37,160 nt of DNA. Source: JAOZTV01 sp965371805. GTDB lineage: Bacteria > Acidobacteriota > Aminicenantia > UBA2199. Made by a program: the position numbers and the translations under genes. The notes under the pieces are model-generated. The model ran no database searches and had not been told where the DNA came from. It saw only the letters and a list, made by a program, of their open reading frames with translations. Each line of letters starts with the position of its first letter. Within the stretch, counting starts at the first letter, position 1. Of the stretch, positions 34,275 to 37,160 are shown piece after piece. Location: positions 1 to 37,160 of the forward strand of contig CBDUZW010000054.1 in the NCBI GenBank assembly GCA_965371805.1. Reading direction: 5' to 3'.

Positions 34275-34878
34275 TTTTATCTCTCAAAATGCAGTTAAAG
34301 GTAAATTTATATTCTGCTTCTTTATGGTAAAGTTTTATAAGTATTTTTTGTGGAAGTATATCTTTCTCAAATGTATTTAAATAATTCTTCCAGACATATT
34401 TTTTTAATACTTTATTAAAAGTAAAATAACTAAATTCTACTTTAGTAATATTTTCAATTAAAGTAAATGTTTCAACTTCATTTAATTCTTCAAATGTTAC
34501 ATTTAATAATTTCCCCTGAATTTTTTTTTCCTTATATAATAATTTCCCTTTTCTAAAGAAAATCTTTATAAAATGTTTACTGCGATATGGAAAAATTATT
34601 GGGTATTTAGATAAAAAAGTTATTTCATTGTCTTTACCTAAGAAATAATTTGTTCTAATTCCATTATTAAATAGAAAAAATGAAGAAACATTCTTAATAA
34701 GTGAAGATAAAGAATTATAAAGTAAATACAATTCTTTATCAAAACTTGTCTTCTTTTCAATTTTTACTTCAGTAAGTCTTATTTTTGATAGTGTTGATGT
34801 AATAAATACAATGAGGATAGATGTTAAAACTATTACCACAACAATTTCTATTAAAGTAAATCCTTTTTTTGATCTCAT
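34243..34878 (-). CDS. gspJ: T2SS minor pseudopilin GspJ
   Basis: A 211-residue pseudopilin with leader MRSKKG followed by FTLIEIVVVIVLTSILIVF (+5 Glu present). The soluble domain is beta-rich, with LYNSLSSLIKNVSSFFLF near 50 and a C-terminal sheet (QKILIKLYHKEAEYKFTFNCIL). Length, N-terminus and position between gspI and gspK support GspJ. The start overlaps the gspI stop by four bases. Confidence 0.85.
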   Translation of the reverse strand: MRSKKGFTLIEIVVVIVLTSILIVFITSTLSKIRLTEVKIEKKTSFDKELYLLYNSLSSLIKNVSSFFLFNNGIRTNYFLGKDNEITFLSKYPIIFPYRSKHFIKIFFRKGKLLYKEKKIQGKLLNVTFEELNEVETFTLIENITKVEFSYFTFNKVLKKYVWKNYLNTFEKDILPQKILIKLYHKEAEYKFTFNCILRDKNEKIPLQFYK

Positions 34879-35264
34879 TGTTTTTTATAGTTATTTACTA
34901 AAAAACTTGTTTTATATAATTGCTTTTTACTATTTTTATTTATTAAACTCATTTTTACTAAACTTAGCTGAAAATATGTTAATCTTCCTGAAGTATTAAG
35001 AACTCTCCGCTTATCTTCTATAGGAAACATTTTCCATTTAATTACATACTCCTCAATATTAGATGTCCCTTCTTTCTGTAAAGGTGTGCTCCATTTAAAA
35101 GAATCAATAAAATCTTTAGTAATTCTCAATATTTTATATTTTTCGCTAATTTTATTATGGTTTTGAATATGATTAGAAAAATAATGAAAGACTGAGACCA
35201 TTGTAATAAAAAATAAAGTTATAGAAACTAAGACCTCAATTAATGTAAACCCTTTTTTATTCAT
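34875..35264 (-). CDS. gspI: T2SS minor pseudopilin GspI
   Basis: A 129-residue pseudopilin with leader MNKKG and FTLIEVLVSITLFFITMVSVFHYF, the GspI-style EVLVS core. The small soluble domain contains the EYVIKWKMFPIED strand common in this family. It follows gspH with a four-base ATGA overlap and overlaps gspJ in the same way, so the three minor pseudopilins are translationally linked. Confidence 0.87.
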   Translation of the reverse strand: MNKKGFTLIEVLVSITLFFITMVSVFHYFSNHIQNHNKISEKYKILRITKDFIDSFKWSTPLQKEGTSNIEEYVIKWKMFPIEDKRRVLNTSGRLTYFQLSLVKMSLINKNSKKQLYKTSFLVNNYKKQ

Positions 35265-35662
35265 CTTAATTCGATTTTTCCATTAAATTTTTTGATAATC
35301 AAGCGAAAAGTTCTCTCGGTTTTAAGGATAATCTCTCCTCCATTCGTATATCCATTTTTATTAAAAACAATTTTATTTTTTTTCATTTCCACAAAAGGCA
35401 CAGATATTTTTTTATACAATTTGCCGCCTAAGAAAAACAATATTTCATTATTATCAATAATTATCTCTCCATATTCTAAATAGGATATGGACTTTTTTCT
35501 TAACTCTGAAATTGTCAATATTATTGTTGATAGCTTTTTTTTATTACTAATTTTAGTTATTGAATTAAAAAAAAAGGGTAAAGTTAATGTAGCAATTAGA
35601 CCTATTAAAATAAAAACAAGAACAATTTCGATTAAAGTAAATCCAGAACTGTTTTTTGTCAT
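35261..35662 (-). CDS. gspH: T2SS minor pseudopilin GspH
   Basis: A 133-residue pseudopilin with leader MTKNSSG and FTLIEIVLVFILIGLIATLTLPFFF. A basic coiled stretch and a beta-rich C-terminus follow (NKIVFNKNGYTNGGEIILKTE, a GspH/FimT-like sheet motif). It is the first pseudopilin of the operon, starting 9 bases after the lipoprotein gene, with AAGG upstream of the ATG. Confidence 0.83.
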   Translation of the reverse strand: MTKNSSGFTLIEIVLVFILIGLIATLTLPFFFNSITKISNKKKLSTIILTISELRKKSISYLEYGEIIIDNNEILFFLGGKLYKKISVPFVEMKKNKIVFNKNGYTNGGEIILKTERTFRLIIKKFNGKIELR

Positions 35663-35671
35663 AAACCTTAG

Positions 35672-36664
35672 TTAAGGAGCAGGAGGATAAACGTAGATAA
35701 ATTCATACTTAGCTCTTGTCTCCGCATCTGAGTCCCGAACAGTGAGAGTTGCTATGAAAGTTTTAGATGAATCACTCCCTGTATAAGTGTAGACATGACT
35801 TGTAATTGCTCCAGAACCATAAGTTCCATCTCCAAAATCCCATTTAAACTGAGTAATTCTCCCATCCGGGTCATAACTGCCTGTTGCATTAAAATAGACA
35901 GTTTCGCCACTCAAGGGAGATTGGGGAGAGTATTGAAAAGTAGGAACTGGTGGCTCATTTGGTATTATGACCTCTTCCTCTTCTAATTTAATTTCGATTA
36001 CTTTTTCTTTATTGCCGGCATAAATATTTACATTTCCATCTTCATAGGTTTCAAGGTAGTCAATTGCAATGCCAGAAACATCTGTATATACTATTGAGCC
36101 TTTTGATAATAAAATACCAGATGTTGTTTCAAAAATAACCGGAAAGTTTGAGATTGGCTCATAATATTCATCATAAATACTGATTGTGATTTTCATAATT
36201 CCACCTTCTGGTTTCAATATTGGTGGGTCTAAACTACTGACTATTTGTGAAACTTCAGGTAATTTGCCAACGATAATAATAAGAGGGTCTTCTGATGTTG
36301 AAATAGATCCGGATTTTGCTGTAATTTTCATCTCTCCACGTTCCTGATCACCAAAGGCCTCGACCTGAGCTCTCCCATTCTCAAGTTCGACACTATTTTC
36401 ACTTAATGAACCATTTGAAATTGTTAGGTCAACTTGTGTTCCATCCCAAAGAGGAGTCCCATCTTCATTATAACCTGCTATATAAACGGTTATATTGTTA
36501 TTAAGGTTTATGATTTTATTGTCAGTACTCAAGACAATAGTTGCTCCTGCAGTAGCAAAAAACGGGTATTTTTTACATGAATATAGAAATGGAATTCCAA
36601 TAAATAATAAAAAATAGGCTATAGGTTTCATCTGGGTTTTAATAGTAATAATATTAAAATTCAT
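35672..36664 (-). CDS. PKD / invasin-like Ig lipoprotein heading the T2SS operon
   Basis: About 330 residues from the ATG at 36664, which has GGAG 5 bases upstream (the frame is open to 36700). A lipoprotein signal (PIAYFLLFIGIPFLYSC) gives a lipidated Cys near residue 30. Two Ig-like regions of invasin/Big_1 type follow (about 40-130: VYIAGYNEDGTPLWDGTQVDLTIS; about 135-225: SNFPVIFETTSGIL). The C-terminus is a PKD domain (FNATGSYDPDGRITQFKWDFGDG). It is the first gene of a 12-gene operon with gspH to gspF. It could be a pilotin-like, scaffold or substrate-docking factor for the secretin, or simply a surface protein; the sequence does not decide. No classical T2SS component matches it. Confidence 0.75.
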   Translation of the reverse strand: MNFNIITIKTQMKPIAYFLLFIGIPFLYSCKKYPFFATAGATIVLSTDNKIINLNNNITVYIAGYNEDGTPLWDGTQVDLTISNGSLSENSVELENGRAQVEAFGDQERGEMKITAKSGSISTSEDPLIIIVGKLPEVSQIVSSLDPPILKPEGGIMKITISIYDEYYEPISNFPVIFETTSGILLSKGSIVYTDVSGIAIDYLETYEDGNVNIYAGNKEKVIEIKLEEEEVIIPNEPPVPTFQYSPQSPLSGETVYFNATGSYDPDGRITQFKWDFGDGTYGSGAITSHVYTYTGSDSSKTFIATLTVRDSDAETRAKYEFIYVYPPAP

Positions 36665-36697
36665 CAATTCTCCATAATAAAATATTAATAGATAAAT

Positions 36698-37105
36698 CAT
36701 AAAAAAAATACAACGAAAAATATCTAAACTATCGGTAAATTAAAAATTTAATTTTTTAGACTTTTTTAAAATAACAAAAAATATAGGTTATATCAATCCC
36801 CATTTTGTTGCATCTTTCTCATCTTCAAGTATTGACAAGGTGTTACGAAATATATTTTTATAAAATATTTATTAAACCTTTCGATTTTTTTAAAACCAAA
36901 TTTCTGGATAATTGTTTGTATACAGACTCTATCAATGCTTTCCATGGCTTTTATAATTCTTATAATTTTCTCTTGAATAATATAATTTTTAAGCAACAAA
37001 TTGGTGCATTTTTTAAATTCTGTTGATAAAGTACACCTGTTTCTGTTTAATTTTCTGGCTAATTCCTCTACATTTAAAATAGAAAGATCGCTATCACTAC
37101 AGGAA
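36698..37105 (-). other. AraC-type HTH module, copy 2 (C-terminus of a regulator, 5' end outside the window)
   Basis: The minus-strand frame ending at 36793 encodes a complete AraC-family DNA-binding domain (NVEELARKLNRNRC, then IQTIIQKFGFKKIERFNKYFIKIYFVTPCQYLK). Unlike copy 1 it stays open through SCSDSDLSIL to the right edge of the window, so it could be the 3' end of a full regulator. The 95 bases after the stop are also shared with copy 1 and end about 35 bases before the T2SS operon start, where they probably form that operon's promoter or leader. Confidence 0.75.
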
Positions 37106-37112
37106 TGGAAAT

Positions 37113-37160
37113 GGTAAATAGAAACGGATGTATAACGGTAAACAGAATTGGATGTGTAAT
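37113..37160. repeat. 24-bp tandem repeat running off the right edge
   Basis: GGTAAATAGAAACGGATGTATAAC (37113-37136) is followed by GGTAAACAGAATTGGATGTGTAAT (37137-37160), written here only to show the period; 19 of 24 positions agree. The unit is a multiple of three and keeps the AraC-module frame open, adding an eight-residue repeat (YTSxSxYR-like). The array may continue beyond the window. Confidence 0.6.

Noticed and set aside
37113..37160. CRISPR repeat start at the right edge
   Set aside because: The two units are contiguous with no spacers, and no cas genes are present.

Overview
The window is AT-rich DNA from a Gram-negative bacterium. Lipoprotein signals, a type II secretion operon with an outer-membrane secretin, and large signal-peptide-bearing Ig-like proteins all point that way. 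The mix of long Ig/Kre9-like proteins, zinc phospholipase C-like proteins and a six-bladed beta-propeller protein recalls Deltaproteobacteria-type lineages (Desulfobacterota and relatives) or Acidobacteriota/Aminicenantes. No rRNA or complete tRNA is present, so the lineage stays open. Base composition is uneven: the beta-propeller gene at 4.7-5.7 kb is near half G+C in places, while the secretion genes at 31-35 kb drop to about 12% G+C in some lines.

Layout. 0-1.8 kb: a remnant of an iron-sulfur aldo/keto reductase and an exported TPR plus metallo-beta-lactamase-fold protein. 2.3-4.6 kb: an AbiE-type toxin-antitoxin pair lying between two degenerate att-like sites, each with part of a tRNA-Thr gene and a shared 90-bp repeat. 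4.7-5.7 kb: an exported beta-propeller protein. 5.9-7.9 kb: a DUF6788-like gene, a Tn5/IS4-type transposase cut off after 184 residues, and the complete IS903-group IS5 element that cut it. 8.0-16.9 kb: minus-strand accessory exported proteins (two with a carboxypeptidase-regulatory-like domain, a HEAT-like lipoprotein, a truncated and a full-length zinc phospholipase C-like protein). 16.9-24.8 kb: a 2608-residue secreted multidomain protein translationally coupled to the full-length phospholipase C-like gene. 25.5-36.7 kb: a compact 12-gene operon, PKD/Ig lipoprotein-gspH-I-J-K-L-M-C-D-G-E-F.

The T2SS operon and the giant-protein operon are each preceded by the same roughly 400-bp module. 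It encodes an AraC-type DNA-binding domain and a shared downstream leader. I infer that the two operons share control and that the giant Ig protein and the phospholipase-like protein are candidate T2SS substrates. The operon has no prepilin peptidase (GspO), so that enzyme must come from elsewhere.

Three unlinked genes (abiEi, the DUF6788 gene, and the 486-residue exported protein) have near-consensus sigma-70 promoters whose predicted start of transcription falls on or within a few bases of the start codon, with no Shine-Dalgarno. This suggests leaderless or near-leaderless mRNAs alongside the canonical GGAGG-led genes.
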